Shown here one piece after another: positions 33,187 through 44,669 of a DNA stretch of 64,000 nucleotides. The DNA lies in NCBI GenBank assembly GCA_019671135.1, contig JAHRHY010000006.1:1798001-1862000 (forward strand). Direction: 5' to 3'. Both the position numbers and the translations under genes were made by a program. Positions within the stretch are counted from its first letter, which is position 1. Each line of letters begins with the position of its first letter. The notes below the pieces were generated by a model. It had not been told where the DNA came from, ran no database searches, and saw only the letters and a program-made list of their open reading frames with translations. Source of the stretch: Linnemannia hyalina. Lineage: Eukaryota > Mortierellomycota > Mortierellomycetes > Mortierellales > Mortierellaceae.

Positions 33187-33194
33187 TATATAAG
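33187..33194 (+). promoter_or_regulatory. TATA box of the alpha/beta hydrolase gene
   Basis: TATATAAG is followed by a C/T-rich leader reaching the ATG at 33511, about 320 bases downstream. Confidence 0.55.
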
Positions 33195-33510
33195 AGCCTT
33201 CTTTCCTCCTCTTCCATTCGATTCCATTCCATAATCATCATCTTTTTGAGTTCCCTTCATCCTTCTGTCTCATTTGCTCTTCTTTCCGCCACAGCTAAAA
33301 AACGAACCTTCCTTCCTTTCCTCCTAACTTCTCTTCCCTGCTTTCAGGTCCACATACCTCGTCTTCCTCGTTCGTTTCTCAATTGATCCTCTTCCCCTTG
33401 TCTCACCCCACAAACATTCGTCTGTGCCACCATCCATTTTTACCAACACCAACCACTGCCATCACTCTCACCTCAACTATCATCACTACTGATATATTCA
33501 CCTTCGATTC

Positions 33511-35860
33511 ATGATCGTCGATCACCTCGTCACGAGGAGCGCCGTCCGGTCCCTTGGACTCGTCTGCGCCGCCGTCGTGCCCCTGGCATCCTCCTACTTG
33601 CTCTACACCTTCACCTACAAGGAAACACCCCTCGATACCCTTCTCCACCACATCCCCCTCGTTCTCCACCTCCTTCAATCCAATGCAACCCAAACCACAA
33701 CCACATCGTCCGCCGCATTAGCAGCAGCAGCTGCAGTAGCAGGAGTAGGGGGAGGAGGAGAAGGAGCAGCCTCATACCTCTACCCAACCCCAGCAACATT
33801 CACCACCGCCACACCCGCTTCTCCCATCTCATCTTTTAATTTCATGTTGAGCCCAGACCGGATTATTGCCTCTGCTGCTGCTACCCTCATGGGAGGTGAA
33901 GGGAGAGAAGCAACCAATGATACGTTCGACCCCTTCGCTCTTTCGTTGACCATGCGCATGACCCTCTCCCTTGCTACGTTTCTCGAAGGACTGGGACTCC
34001 GTGATCCTACTCAGCTGCCCGGATACGACTATCTCATTGCCCTCCAACCGTACCTGGCTCCTGTTCTCGCCTTCATTGCTACACACCGAACACTGGCCTG
34101 GGTGGTCTCGTTGCTCCATCTCTGGATGGCTGCGGAGGTTCTGTTCTACATCCACTTTTGGAAACGCCTTGCCAGAGCACAGGAAGTCGATCGAGTCGTC
34201 AAGGGACCCAAATCACCCGAAGAGCGACGAGAGTTGTTTGAGAGGTGCATGGAGACTATTGAGAGAGGGGCGGGTGCTCGCAAGTGGCTCGAGACTTGGT
34301 TTGATACCGGGAGAACCGACCGGCCCGCCAGATGTGAGGATATTGCTCGATCGAATATGATGCAATGGTAAGTGACGATGAGATCAAATGAGTTCAAAAA
34401 AGATGTTTTGGTTTTTCATGGTCTGACATATTTTCAACAACAGATGAGTGAAGAGAAGGGAGAGAGAGGCATGCAAACACATTTTTGAGAGATAATTTTA
34501 GGAGACGAATAAGAAGAGAGGGAGAACGGGGTAGAGAGAGAGACAGCAACAATGAAGATCAAAGTGTACAAGGGGTCAGAGGTCCTAGCCCAGGTCGAAG
34601 TCCAACAGTTCTAACAAACAATTCTTTTTTTTGTTTTGCTGTGTGTGTCTCTGATCGACTTTTTAGGTTGGCATGGGCTTTTTGGGTGTCATCGATCGAG
34701 GAAGTTTTTGGATCCCCCACGGACATGATGGAGCTCAACCGAATGGTCGACTACATTGAGGCGACAAAGGATATCAAGTTTGCCAACGGCTTCAACCCCA
34801 ACGTCGAATGCATCCGCCTTGCCTTTGACCCCGTCATTGCCACCCACCGCCCTCTCGTCTATTATGCTGTAAGTTCTCTTCTTGTTTTCAGATCATACTA
34901 TTATTCCATTGTTGTCCTGAATCTAACAACTACACCCTTTTCAATTAGTTGTTGTGGTTCGCCAACACGTTTGCGGGACTTGTGTTCATGTTGCTCGGAT
35001 TCACACGTTATGAAGGAACAGTCGACACTGCCAACCCAACAAAGAAGAGCAGCAGCAGGATCCAGGTCGACTCATCAACGGATCTCAACTACTGGTGCCG
35101 CGCCCCCCTCAAACCCGACAACAAGGTACCCCTGGTCTTCCTTCACGGGATCGGAGTCGGACTGGTCCAATATATCCACTGGGTGATTGCTCTCAGCACC
35201 ATCTCACGCCCCATCATCATCGTCGAGGTCCCCTATGTCTCCAACAAACTCATCAAAGGCGACTGCATGACCCCCGACGAGACCTACTATGCGATTGAGA
35301 GAATCCTCAGGAGACACGAGTACCCCAAGGCGACCTTTTTCGGACACTCTCTTGGAACCATGCTTTGCGCGGCCGTCTGTCGTGCCAGTTCTGCTTCATC
35401 TTCGAAATCGATCGTTGCGGGACTGATCCTCGCCGACCCAATCTGCTTCCTGACCCATCACTCGATCGCCCGCAACTTCGCCTACAGGATCCCTGCAACT
35501 GCTGCCGAGTTGATCATGGACCTCTTCGCTGCCCGTGAGATTGGAACCTCCTGGTACATTATGCGTCGTTTCCACTGGGACCAGTGTATCTTCTTCCCCA
35601 AGGCCTGGAAGAAGCGCACCGAGAAGGCACTCCTCCACGAGGGGCGATTGACACCCGTGTTGCCCAAGAAGACGCGTGTGTTCTTGTCGAGGAACGATAA
35701 CCTGTTGGACATGGACTTGATTGCAGACTATATCCGGAACCAGGTGGGGCTCAAGGAGGAGAAGGACGAGTTGCATATTATGGAGGGGATGGATCATGCC
35801 CAGTTCTTGTTGAGACCTGAGTGGTTCTTCAAGATCTTGAAGGCTGCACAGGAGTGTTGA
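33511..35860 (+). CDS. Membrane-anchored alpha/beta-fold hydrolase
   Basis: Exons 33511..34367, 34667..34868 and 34949..35860 give 656 residues. The C-terminal 300 residues form an alpha/beta hydrolase: oxyanion motif LHGIG (His419), nucleophile elbow GHSLG (Ser487), a likely acid in SRNDNLLD (Asp603 or Asp607), and catalytic His in GMDHAQF (His636). The N-terminal half holds hydrophobic segments at about 12-33, 188-208 and 358-372 and an Ala/Gly-rich linker, so the enzyme is probably membrane bound. Such proteins hydrolyse esters, often lipids, but the substrate cannot be read. The start is the first ATG after the leader and opens directly into a membrane helix. Confidence 0.85.
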
Positions 35861-36248
35861 GGTCATTTTTTACTTGCGTGTTTGTTCATATTCGTTTTGC
35901 TCTTTTGTTTCTTTTCTTACTTCATCTTTGTTTTGCGTTCGTTCATTCTCTTTCATTTTGCTTTGTTCTTGTTTCTTGCCCTGTAACATAGACACTCCCC
36001 ATTCATCGCATCCCCTAATAATACTACTACCTATTCACCTTTTACCCATATCTGAATCGCACGAATTATGGTTGCATATGTATGAATGAGTGTAAGCTTG
36101 ATAAGCCAAGAGGCATTTCTTTAATTAGGAGGACAAGGGGAAAAATATATATTACAAGCTACAAAACAACAAATGGGAGGGAGGAAACTGTACAGGAGTG
36201 TTGTTTTGAAATCCCGTGTGAGTGTGCTATCGTCTTTGCTTGGAATTC
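35861..36248. other. Convergent 3' intergenic region
   Basis: T-rich 3' UTR of the hydrolase followed by the 3' UTR of the small membrane protein on the other strand. Nothing else seen. Confidence 0.5.
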
Positions 36249-36594
36249 TTAGACGACGGCGCCATTGCGATTACCACGACGACGACGACCGCAACAGCAG
36301 CGGGTAAAGATCCAGGCGATGATGAAGACGATGGCGAGAATGATGAAGATGTGCTTCAAGCCAGAGGTGTTTCCGATGTGGATCACGTTGGCCATGCCAA
36401 GGATCCAGATGATCAAGAGGATCAGACCGACAACAATGAGACCGTCCTATTTGTTTTGATGTAGTATAGGAAGGAAGGAAAGGATGTTGGTTAGAAAGAA
36501 GTCTTGGAGGAAGAGAGTTGAAGGAGAGAAAGGAGAGATGAACGTTAGGTGGATGTTTGCTTACCCAGGCGACACATTTAATAGTTCCACACAT
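36249..36594 (-). CDS. 75-residue two-helix membrane protein (lmo0937/DUF5670-like)
   Basis: Two exons, 36594..36565 (MCGTIKCVAW) and 36446..36249, intron 118 bases (GTAAGC..ATAG), phase 0. The protein has two membrane helices (about 11-29 and 41-57) separated by NVIHIGNTSGLKH, then a CCC and RRRR tail ending GNRNGAVV. The layout, the short HIG-containing turn and the size match the bacterial lmo0937 family of tiny membrane proteins of unknown function. The Cys-rich, Arg-rich tail, possibly lipid-modified, is extra. A clear TATA box lies 150 bases upstream, so it may be strongly or conditionally expressed. Function is not known in any organism. Confidence 0.8.
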
Positions 36595-37515
36595 GTTGGA
36601 TAAAAAGTTTTGATAGGGGTAGAAAGATGAATGTGGGAGTAGTGTGTTCTAGACTGGGGTTGACTTGAAATGTATGTTTTTTATATGAGCGAGTGAGTGA
36701 AGAAAGATTGATAATGAGAATAAAAAGGGTGCCAAAGGCTCGCCTTTTATACAAGAAAGGAGGAGGATGATGCAATTCCCCTCCACCCAGAAAATACCGC
36801 TCGATCAATTAGTGGCACCATTCTTTTCTTGCGTGAGTGTGAGTGCCTCGACTCCTGGAACTGCATCGTGTGTGTGGAGTAAGTACGAAGGAAACGGAGC
36901 CACCCTTTTTTTGGCCTGGGTCTCCACCCCCTGCTCCCAACCTCAGTGTCTCCCATTCGCCCCCCTTTTCTCATCCAATTCTGTGGCGGTGGTGTCATCA
37001 TGATTATTTTGTCTTTTCTGTAAAAACCTTCTCGTTGTTTGACTTTACTTCATCGAATCATCATTCCCAGTTTTTGCTTTCCAGTGCATCATAAAGTTAA
37101 CCATTCTTATTTATCTACGCTAGCGGGTTGGTATGCGCATCATAGAATAGTAAGATTTTCCTCGACGTATCACACACACCATAAGAACAAAGACGGAAAT
37201 CAAGTGGACTCAGCTGGACAACACCGTCATGAAAGAAATCTGTCCAAGCGAATCTCATTTAGAGTTGTTGCGTGTGATATATGATATGATGGTAGTAGTG
37301 ACATCAGACTGACAAAAGAGCAGATGGACAACTGATTTCCTTTTTTGAAAGATTTCCCTTTTGTTGTTCCGTCCCACGCTAGTGCGGGCTGTTGAGAGGG
37401 TGGCCCCTTTTTTATCTCATAGTGAGACTGGTGTCCATCAAGGGATGTGAGAGTTTTCATACCACAAAAAAAGAAATACTGCTCGCTCGGGGTCATCGAG
37501 AAATGCACGCTATTT
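36595..37515. other. Intergenic between the small membrane protein and WRAP53 homologue
   Basis: Contains the TATA promoter listed separately. The remaining 700 bases show no gene I can support. Confidence 0.4.
36744..36751 (-). promoter_or_regulatory. TATA box
   Basis: Minus-strand TATAAAAG, 150 bases upstream of the ATG at 36594. Confidence 0.65.
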
Positions 37516-39940
37516 TTATTCACAGCTCGTTGCTTCTGTTGCTGTTGCTGTTGTTGTGGTTTCCATGAGCACATCTCCCGAAGGCGTCGAAGAAAACATT
37601 ATCCGCTCATTTAGTGTCATGGTCGAATCTCCCGCTGCCACACTCTCTCCGTTTACAGTAGTGCCTTCCTGAGCAGACTGGCCGGTCCACCGTTGACCAT
37701 CGACGTACCATACATACTCTCCAGGCAGAGTCCAGAGACAAATCGAGTTGTCAATCACAGCTGGCTCAAAATCCTTGTCTTGAATCGATGTTGTCGCCTG
37801 ACCGCTGTTACTTAGAGCTTCGTCGTCCGAATCTGTATCAGAGTTCGAGTCCGAATCGGCGTTGCTGGAGCCGGAAAGTTCATACTTGCGTTGACCTGAG
37901 TTGGTTGCCAACATTGATCCCGTGGGGTGGAACGCTGCCGACGAGATAACATCTAAAAAGATAAATTGGCGACTCTTCAGTATATACGCTCAATCTCTTG
38001 ATTTAGTGACAGCAGTCAATTGTGACTTTTGCACATAGTTGCTTACCATTGTGTCCACGTATCCGTGACGCCAGTCTTTCTGAATCAGGGTTGGTCGGGT
38101 TGCTCAGGTCAAAGATAGAGATGTCGCCGTTCATATCACCAGTGGAAAGCCACCTTCCATCGCTCGAGACATCAAACCCAAGCCGCTGGTTGGTCAATTC
38201 TCCCGGTCGCTCCAGTCTGAACAGCACGTTAGCCGTATTTCTGATATCCCAGCAGCGAATAAACGGATCCTGTCTCGAAGCCGAATACAAGTAGAGCCCA
38301 TCCGGGGAAAACTGGACCTGCGTCAACCCCCCCATCGGCTTTGATGAAGTCGCGTCGCTTCCATTCTTTCCAGGACCAGCACCATCGTCATTCGCGGCGA
38401 CTATAGGCGAAGGCTTCCCACGTCGACCATTGGCACGCTGATTCTTGTCCCTCAAGAGCAACAGTAATTCTTCAGCTCTCGAATCGTATAGCCCGATCGA
38501 TTTTAGAAACGATCCTGCGGCGTAGAGGTCGGAATGGTCGGGGTTGAACGCTAAACAAGAGATGACGCCCTTCTGTCCTTTTTTACTCTTGCGTGTGGGT
38601 ACTGTTGGTTTCTTTTGACAGTCCTTCCCTGGTCGCGTGGTGTCGAATATTTGGATCATGTTGTTAGATCCACAATAGATCCTACATGCACAGATATGAA
38701 AATCATAAAATAATTAGCGTGGTGAAAAGTGCTAGAAGCGTGTGTCTCGCTGCATGCGATCATCATATTCAAACAAGATATCATGGCGCGTAATGAATGC
38801 GTACTTTGAGCCATCCAGGTTGAAGCAAAGGGCATTGGGCGCAAAGTTTACTTCGCAGTGGTCTACCAGCGTATATGAGCACCTTAGCTAATCAGCAAAT
38901 TGAAAGGGCGTATATAAGTTTGTTGGCCTTGTTCAAGGCAATGGCGCTTAGTTCAAGGCAGCATGGCCAGAAACATCAAGTTACCTCTCCTGTGAAGGCA
39001 TCCCAGAGATGAACTGGATGATCACGACTGGAAGAAATGATGCAGCAGGTCGCAGGATCGGCGCTGTTCATGCCAGGATACCAGCATATGTCGTAGATGA
39101 CCTCCCCTTCCCTGATCAGCACTCCTGGGTTCAGTTGGGTGTCTAAGAAACATCATGGAGTGTTGGATATGAGTATTATGTTTCACGATAGTTCTGTCCT
39201 GTATATTCCTGCAATCCTGAGTGCTGGTACCTTTGGGTTCGGCTGTCAAGTCTGGTCTATGCTCACGGATCAGGAAAAGGTTCAATTATTTAGTCCGCAA
39301 TTCCATCACGCAAACATCGCTTTTGTTCAACGGCAAGCGTGGAAACAGACACTTACAGAGCAAATATCCGCATGCAGTTGTCGTTGGACGAAGATAAGAG
39401 GCACGACCCATCCGGAGACCTATGCAGCGCCATGCAAATGCAGAACAAAAATGAAAGGGACATGAAGTGGGTGAGTCTGTGAGCAACGGTATTTTTGTTC
39501 TCTCTTTGTGCTCCTGCATATACCCACAAAAGAAGCAGGAGACAGCTTTTTTACCATTTGAGTGCCTTGAAAAAGTTGTTTTCGCTTCCATTGGTCATCT
39601 TGAGGTTGTCGTCTTGAATCCCCATCGTGGCCCGACTCTCACCTACGGTCATGTTGAAGAGACTCTCCGTGGAGAAGGTCTTGACGATGCCGCCGTTGTT
39701 GCCAGGTCTATTGGATGTGCTGTCAAAGCTGCACTCGTATACTTGGAATATCTGAGATTGCCAGGCATCGTGAGTCGCAGCTTCTGCAGTTGGATGTGCC
39801 TCCTGCTCTGACTGTGCCTGAAGGTCTCGGTGCTGGTTGTGGGTCTCGTAGGACGTGTATTGATCGTTAAGAAAAGTATCTGTGGAGGCCTCGTCCGTTC
39901 TCTGGTCCACGACGTGCGGCTGCGTGCTGTCGATATCCAT
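37516..39940 (-). CDS. WRAP53: WD40 telomerase/Cajal-body RNP protein (TCAB1/WRAP53 homologue)
   Basis: Seven exons: 39940..39555, 39419..39357, 39256..39231, 39142..38985, 38887..38805, 38681..38047, 37952..37516; phases all agree, 595 residues (human 548). In animals this protein binds the CAB box of scaRNAs and telomerase RNA and brings them to Cajal bodies. Family signatures in order: WSPDGSCLLSSSNDN, YDICWYPGMNSADP, SSSRDHPVHLWDAFTGE, IQIFDTTRPGKDC, GVISCLAFNP, LYAAGSFLKSIGLYD, CWDIRNTANV, TNQRLGFDVSSDGRWLSTG, LATNSGQRKYE, and the late ICLWTLP. The N-terminal 120 residues are polar and poorly conserved. Exon 3 has only 26 bases. The ATG is the first after an in-frame stop. It shares a 310-base divergent promoter with the LAMTOR5 homologue. 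Confidence 0.9.
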
Positions 39941-40250
39941 GTGCTTGTTCCCGTCTGTCACGGTTCTTGTTTTTCTTCCTTGTTTCCTTGTTAGCTCGGT
40001 CGGTTAGCGTGGCATTGAGATCCACTAGGTTGGTGGCAACTGAACAAAAGTGATCTCGATTCACGACATGGGGAAAGTTTAAAGTGTGAGCGAGTCTGGT
40101 GACTGGTTTTGGGGAGTGCAAGACCGCCCTCGAATCCGACGAGCTTGTTGTTTGTACCCCATCCACGCCTTGACCACTTCTTAACCATCATCAACAACAA
40201 CAACGACGACAGGAACATCAACTTCCACGACAGAAGCAAACATATAAACC
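39941..40250. promoter_or_regulatory. Bidirectional promoter, WRAP53 / LAMTOR5 homologues
   Basis: 310 bases separate the two start codons. No TATA box is evident; CAAC-rich sequence leads into the LAMTOR5 ATG. Confidence 0.6.
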
Positions 40251-41007
40251 ATGGAGACCGGCATCAACAACATCCTCAACAAGCTGTAAGAGAGCCTCCA
40301 GCGAAAGGAATTCTACTACTCATCACATTGCAGCTTTTACTCACTCCTGCCACGGACAGTGTTTTTAGGAACGAGAAGACGAAGGAGAGGAGGGAGGTGT
40401 ACTCAGGCAGCATACAAAAACTTACCGTCGACCAATCTTGACTGACCATGGAAGACATCTGTATTCTACATACTTGCTCTAGGACTGACTCTGAAGGCGT
40501 TTTGGGCGTACTTATTGCTGACGAACACGGACTCTGCCTTGGAGGTAATTCAACACTCCCTCCACCGTTACCTTCTGCACCCATTACATATATCAGTGGG
40601 GCGCACTCGTTTACCCTCCCGGTTTCTGTTCGCATGTGCATGGGGACTGATGCCTTCCTTTTGTTTTATTTATACACCATTCTTCATGGATAGCACGAGG
40701 AATTGCAAAAGCATCGTCTGCAGGATTTATTGCTTCGATTGCTGCACATGCCAAGGAGCTTACCGAGCTCAAGGGAGGCGCCGTCTCCAAAGATGATACC
40801 CCAACCATCTCTGTCGAGTATGGCAACAAGTATGTTCTTCTCTATCATGTGCCTTTTTTTTTGGAAGTACTTTGCAGGATAGGAAGCACTCATGGAAGTG
40901 GATTTATTTATTTACGCACCTTTTTTTCTCCTTGTCGACCTGATGCGCATAGCACGATATTGATCAGGAGCGAAGGCAACCATACATTGGCCGTCTGGAA
41001 GAGTTGA
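40251..41007 (+). CDS. LAMTOR5: Ragulator subunit LAMTOR5 (HBXIP) homologue
   Basis: Four exons: 40251..40285, 40483..40544, 40694..40829, 40953..41007; 95 residues, as in animals (91). Ragulator anchors Rag GTPases on the lysosome or vacuole for amino-acid signalling to TORC1. Roadblock-fold features match LAMTOR5: SEGVLGVLIADEHGLCLG in strand 1-2 (family: VGVLCTDSQGLNLG), GIAKASSAGFIASIAAHAKELT in the central helix, and EYGNNTILIRSEGNHTLAVWK at the end (family: [21 protein letters not shown]). No signal or membrane segment. No exon exceeds 136 bases, so simple ORF calling misses it. Confidence 0.88.
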
Positions 41008-41685
41008 GAGGGCAGTTTTTCTTAAACTTGACTGGAAGAGCATATGATACTGCAGGAATCATGGAATAACAATAAAAATGGACAACACAGCAAGCTTGCA
41101 GAAACGCCCAAAGAAAAGTAAGAGAAAAGCAGTAATAAGTAAAAGCATATGCGTCCAAAAACAGAAAGCAAAACTGCGACTCTTGGGCTCACCAAATGTA
41201 AGCGTGTTTGGGAGCGATGCGCTTCTGTTTCGCCAGGCTTGCTAATTACAATGTTTCACGGCTTCCCGGTTGTGCATGCTGTTCGCAAAAGGACATTGTA
41301 ATGCGTACATGTTATTTAAGCACACGACATTTTCCAGTAATGATAAAAACTAGAGAGCACAAGCGAGAGTGCAGAAAGCGAGCGAGCGGATTTTTTTCTT
41401 GACCATGGTGTATCCAGCTCTGACTTTTTTTTACTGTAAAAGTCTACCATGTTGCGGAACGTCTACGTGAAAATGGTTTCTGGCCTTTGGCGGACATATT
41501 CTTTTCTGGCATTCGCTAACATATGTATCAACCACTCCGAAAATTTCGATCCCACCTTCCCCTTTCTCCTCGTTCTTCTGATTCCCTTCCTCGCCCTCTC
41601 TCGTGACCACATCATCCATCCCTGACGCGATGCTATTGTAGTTCTTCCTATTTGGGTGTGGGGGCTGCATCGGCACCATCATTAA
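41008..41685. other. Intergenic, no gene supported
   Basis: Between LAMTOR5 and the 79-residue gene. Short open frames occur on both strands, but none has splice or family support. Confidence 0.4.
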
Positions 41686-42015
41686 ATGGACTCCATAGGC
41701 ATCATCACTGCAAAAGCCCAACTTACCCATGCACAAGAGAACTTGTGTGAAGTGGTGTGGTCTGCGCTCGTGAGAATAGATCGGTATATGTGTGTGTGAT
41801 GGAGGAAGGAAATTAGACTGTGCATTTTTCATACTTCTTTTTTTTTCGCTGTTCGGCAATTTGAAGTTCGTAGGATCTACGAGAGTCGCGGTGTCGTCAA
41901 TGACGCGGAGACTGAGATTCTAGGATCGTCTGGGCCGTGGACAGAATACGAGCGGTATCACATTGCAAAAATATTAAAGGCGCCTCGGAGTAAAAGCGAG
42001 AAGGGCGAGTGCTAG
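41686..42015 (+). CDS. 79-residue helical protein of unknown function
   Basis: Two exons, 41686..41783 and 41874..42015, joined by a 90-base intron (GTATAT..CGTAG) in phase 2. The ATG is preceded directly by an in-frame TAA, so the start is firm. The sequence begins MDSIGIITAKAQLTHAQENL, continues with VVWSALVRIDRIYESRGVV, then TEYERYHIAKILKAP and a basic KSEKGEC end. It is predicted to be almost all helical, with heptad-like hydrophobic spacing in the first 45 residues, so a coiled-coil subunit of a larger complex is plausible. No family is recognised. Confidence 0.6.
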
Positions 42016-44363
42016 CGGTGGTAAGACAATCCAGGGGAGTGCATGCGCTATTCTAGATTAGCCAGCCCACAAGAAAGACAAGAAACGCGTGAGAAGGAAA
42101 GAAAAAATGTTTATTCTTGGTTATGTCAATAGACATCAAAGCGCCGCGCCGCGCGACAATTTGCATTGGGGGTCGTTGATCGAGTGGGAAGGGCATGGTA
42201 TTCAGGTCTGGCAGGAATGGGACATTTTCGGGCGCAGCAGGCACCATGACCACGATTGGGGTTATTGTTGCTCGTCATGGTGCGAGCGTGAAATGGGGTT
42301 GGTTGTCTATTTTTGAATCAACAAACAAACCGTGGCTCTCGTTTTTTAGATGTCATGCAAAAAAAAACGTAAACACAAACGGATATTTTTTTATCGTTTG
42401 CTATGGCTTTTATGTCCAACCTCCCTCCCTGGTCTTACGTTACTGGATCTGGAATTGCTTTACCCCCGAAGGTTTCTTGCTGTACTACCGAGGCTCTCGA
42501 CCCAAGAAGGTCCATCGGAATGCTGACCTGGACCTTTTTTTTACGCGGCAAGACAAGGGAAGAGATATCGGCAGGGATGAATCCCAAGATCTTGAATCTT
42601 CTCCATCCGATTTTGCATCTAGCCTTTGGGCATCAAACATATTCCGCGGGTTTTGATCAAAGACACAACGTAAGAACAAAAAAAGGAGTACTGCAGCACA
42701 GGAGAGAAAGAGAAATATTACTGGGAAGGGATGGGATGGGCGGGCTATCTGGGGGGTCGATTGATTTTTTCTCATTGGACCCTCCCTTGACTCCCTGGGG
42801 AAAACCCCCATTCTATTCTTGGACTGCAGATAAAAAGGCATACAGGCATACACACGCGTGCATCGATCTGGTTTGTTTTTTGAGAGACAGCATCAATGTC
42901 GCCATGATGGGGTGGTAGACGCCTACAAGTGTTAAGTCAATGCAGCAGGGATAGTACGCTGAAAAGAACCAAAGGCAAGGGAGGAAGGTGTATCTCCCTT
43001 TTTTTGCTATCCAACATCATCCGCGCCGTATGTTTTGTTGTGCAAAAAGATCCCTTCGTTCACCCCCGCCTTCTTTTGACTTTTCTTTCCTCAGAAAACT
43101 GAACTGTCGTGTTTTTAATTTTGGGCATGCATATGTGGCAATGAAGGTTCAATTGGTTCAATTGGTTCACTGGGGACAAAGAAGGGAGAGGTGAAGAAGC
43201 AAAGGCAAGGTTCAAAAGCAGAAGGCAAATCAAGCAAAGTGCAGTACACAAAGAGAGGTGTGTATACAAAAAGCAGAAACGAGAAAAAAAAAGGGAAATG
43301 AAAGGACAGAAAAAGAAAAGGAGAGGAGGGTGAGAGATGGATGGGGTCATTGAAAGGGCGAACAAGAAAAAAAAAGGGCCGATGGTCAATTAGTGACCTT
43401 GTCACGGATGGTCTTTCAAGGGCCTAAAGCAGGAGGGGTCATTGAAGAAAGAAGAAAAAGGGAAGGAGGGAAGGGAGGGAAGGAAGAGGGAGAGAGAGGC
43501 ACAATGGGCCATCAGAAAACAGAGATTACGGACATGTCCATCTATTCAATTGATATCGATATTGTAGAGACCGTAGGCTTAGGTTGCATGATGGAAACAA
43601 TTCAAGGGTGAGCAGGTCGACACCAACAAGGAGATGCACACAAAGGAAGGCCGAAAAACAAAAAAAAAGACAAAAAGAAAAGGGAATAACAAGAAAGGGC
43701 AAGAAACAAAACAAGAGTGTCTCCCATCGAATTCGGTATTAATACTCGTGTTGTGTGAATGAACAGACAGACAACCACAGCCAGAATGACATCTCAAAAA
43801 TCAAGAAACAAGGAGACAGAGAAACGATTTTTTTGTTGAGGTCGTATGGTTTTCTCCCTCTGTCTCCCTTGTTGTTGTGCGAGCAGCCGTTGCAGCAATA
43901 ACCAACAAATACACAAGAGCAACAATTATGAAAGTGCACGCTGTCTGTCTGTGTGTTTCCCGAATGCATGACCAATGAGTGATCAACCATGAACCAAAAA
44001 AATAAGTGGCCATTCATTCCACCTGTTTGAAGGTTTTTCTTTTTTCCACTTGTACAATGAGTGGCATGATCGATATGGAAAAAGGCAGTGAGCCTGAGCA
44101 CATTTGGCTGTTTGAGAGAGAGAGAGGTGGGAGTAGAAAGCATCCTAGTTGTGACAAGGTCGAAATCAAAGCCCAGCAAGGCAGCTGCTGTTCCAAAGCT
44201 GGCCTGAATTCCACTTTTGTGCAGCAACACTGTGTACACTGGTGTGGGCCATGGGTGCTTGATCGGTGGACATACTGTGCTTGTCTTTCATATATCTTCT
44301 GGGGAAAAAAGAAAGACCCTTTCCTCTTTTTCTCTTCTCTTTTTCTTTCCTCTTTTTCTTTCA

Positions 44364-44395
<32 letters not shown>

Positions 44396-44669
44396 CTCCC
44401 ATACAGGACCATAATATATACTCCCAGAGAACCATTTTTCTCATTCGTTCTTCATTCACTCTCCACTCCTCCTCCTCTCCTCATGCAAAATTGGTGCCAC
44501 GTCCTTTGTAATATTCTGACACAATAACTACCCTACCTATTCACCTAACTCACTCAGTCACTCGCCCTAATCACCATCAATAATCACTGCCCTATCATCA
44601 CGTACCAAGCAAAATAAGCTTCTAATACGCGTTAATCAGCCTTCCTTCAACTACACTATTACCACCAAC
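42016..44669. other. Long gene-poor interval, low complexity
   Basis: 2.6 kb with purine-rich tracts (43190-43520, 43620-43700) and a C/T-rich leader with TTTACTC repeats (44330-44400). An open frame of 171 codons at 42403-42918 (+) has C-ending codons in its first third and a possible donor after GACACAAC, but no recognisable domain. A minus frame at 42053-42253 is also open. Neither is called. Confidence 0.4.

Noticed and set aside
41431..41859. 142-codon minus-strand frame
   Set aside because: It overlaps exon 1 of the 79-residue gene, whose start, splice and stop signals are coherent on the plus strand.
42403..42918. 171-codon plus-strand frame
   Set aside because: No recognisable domain, mixed composition, and its last third is low complexity; kept only as a note on the interval.
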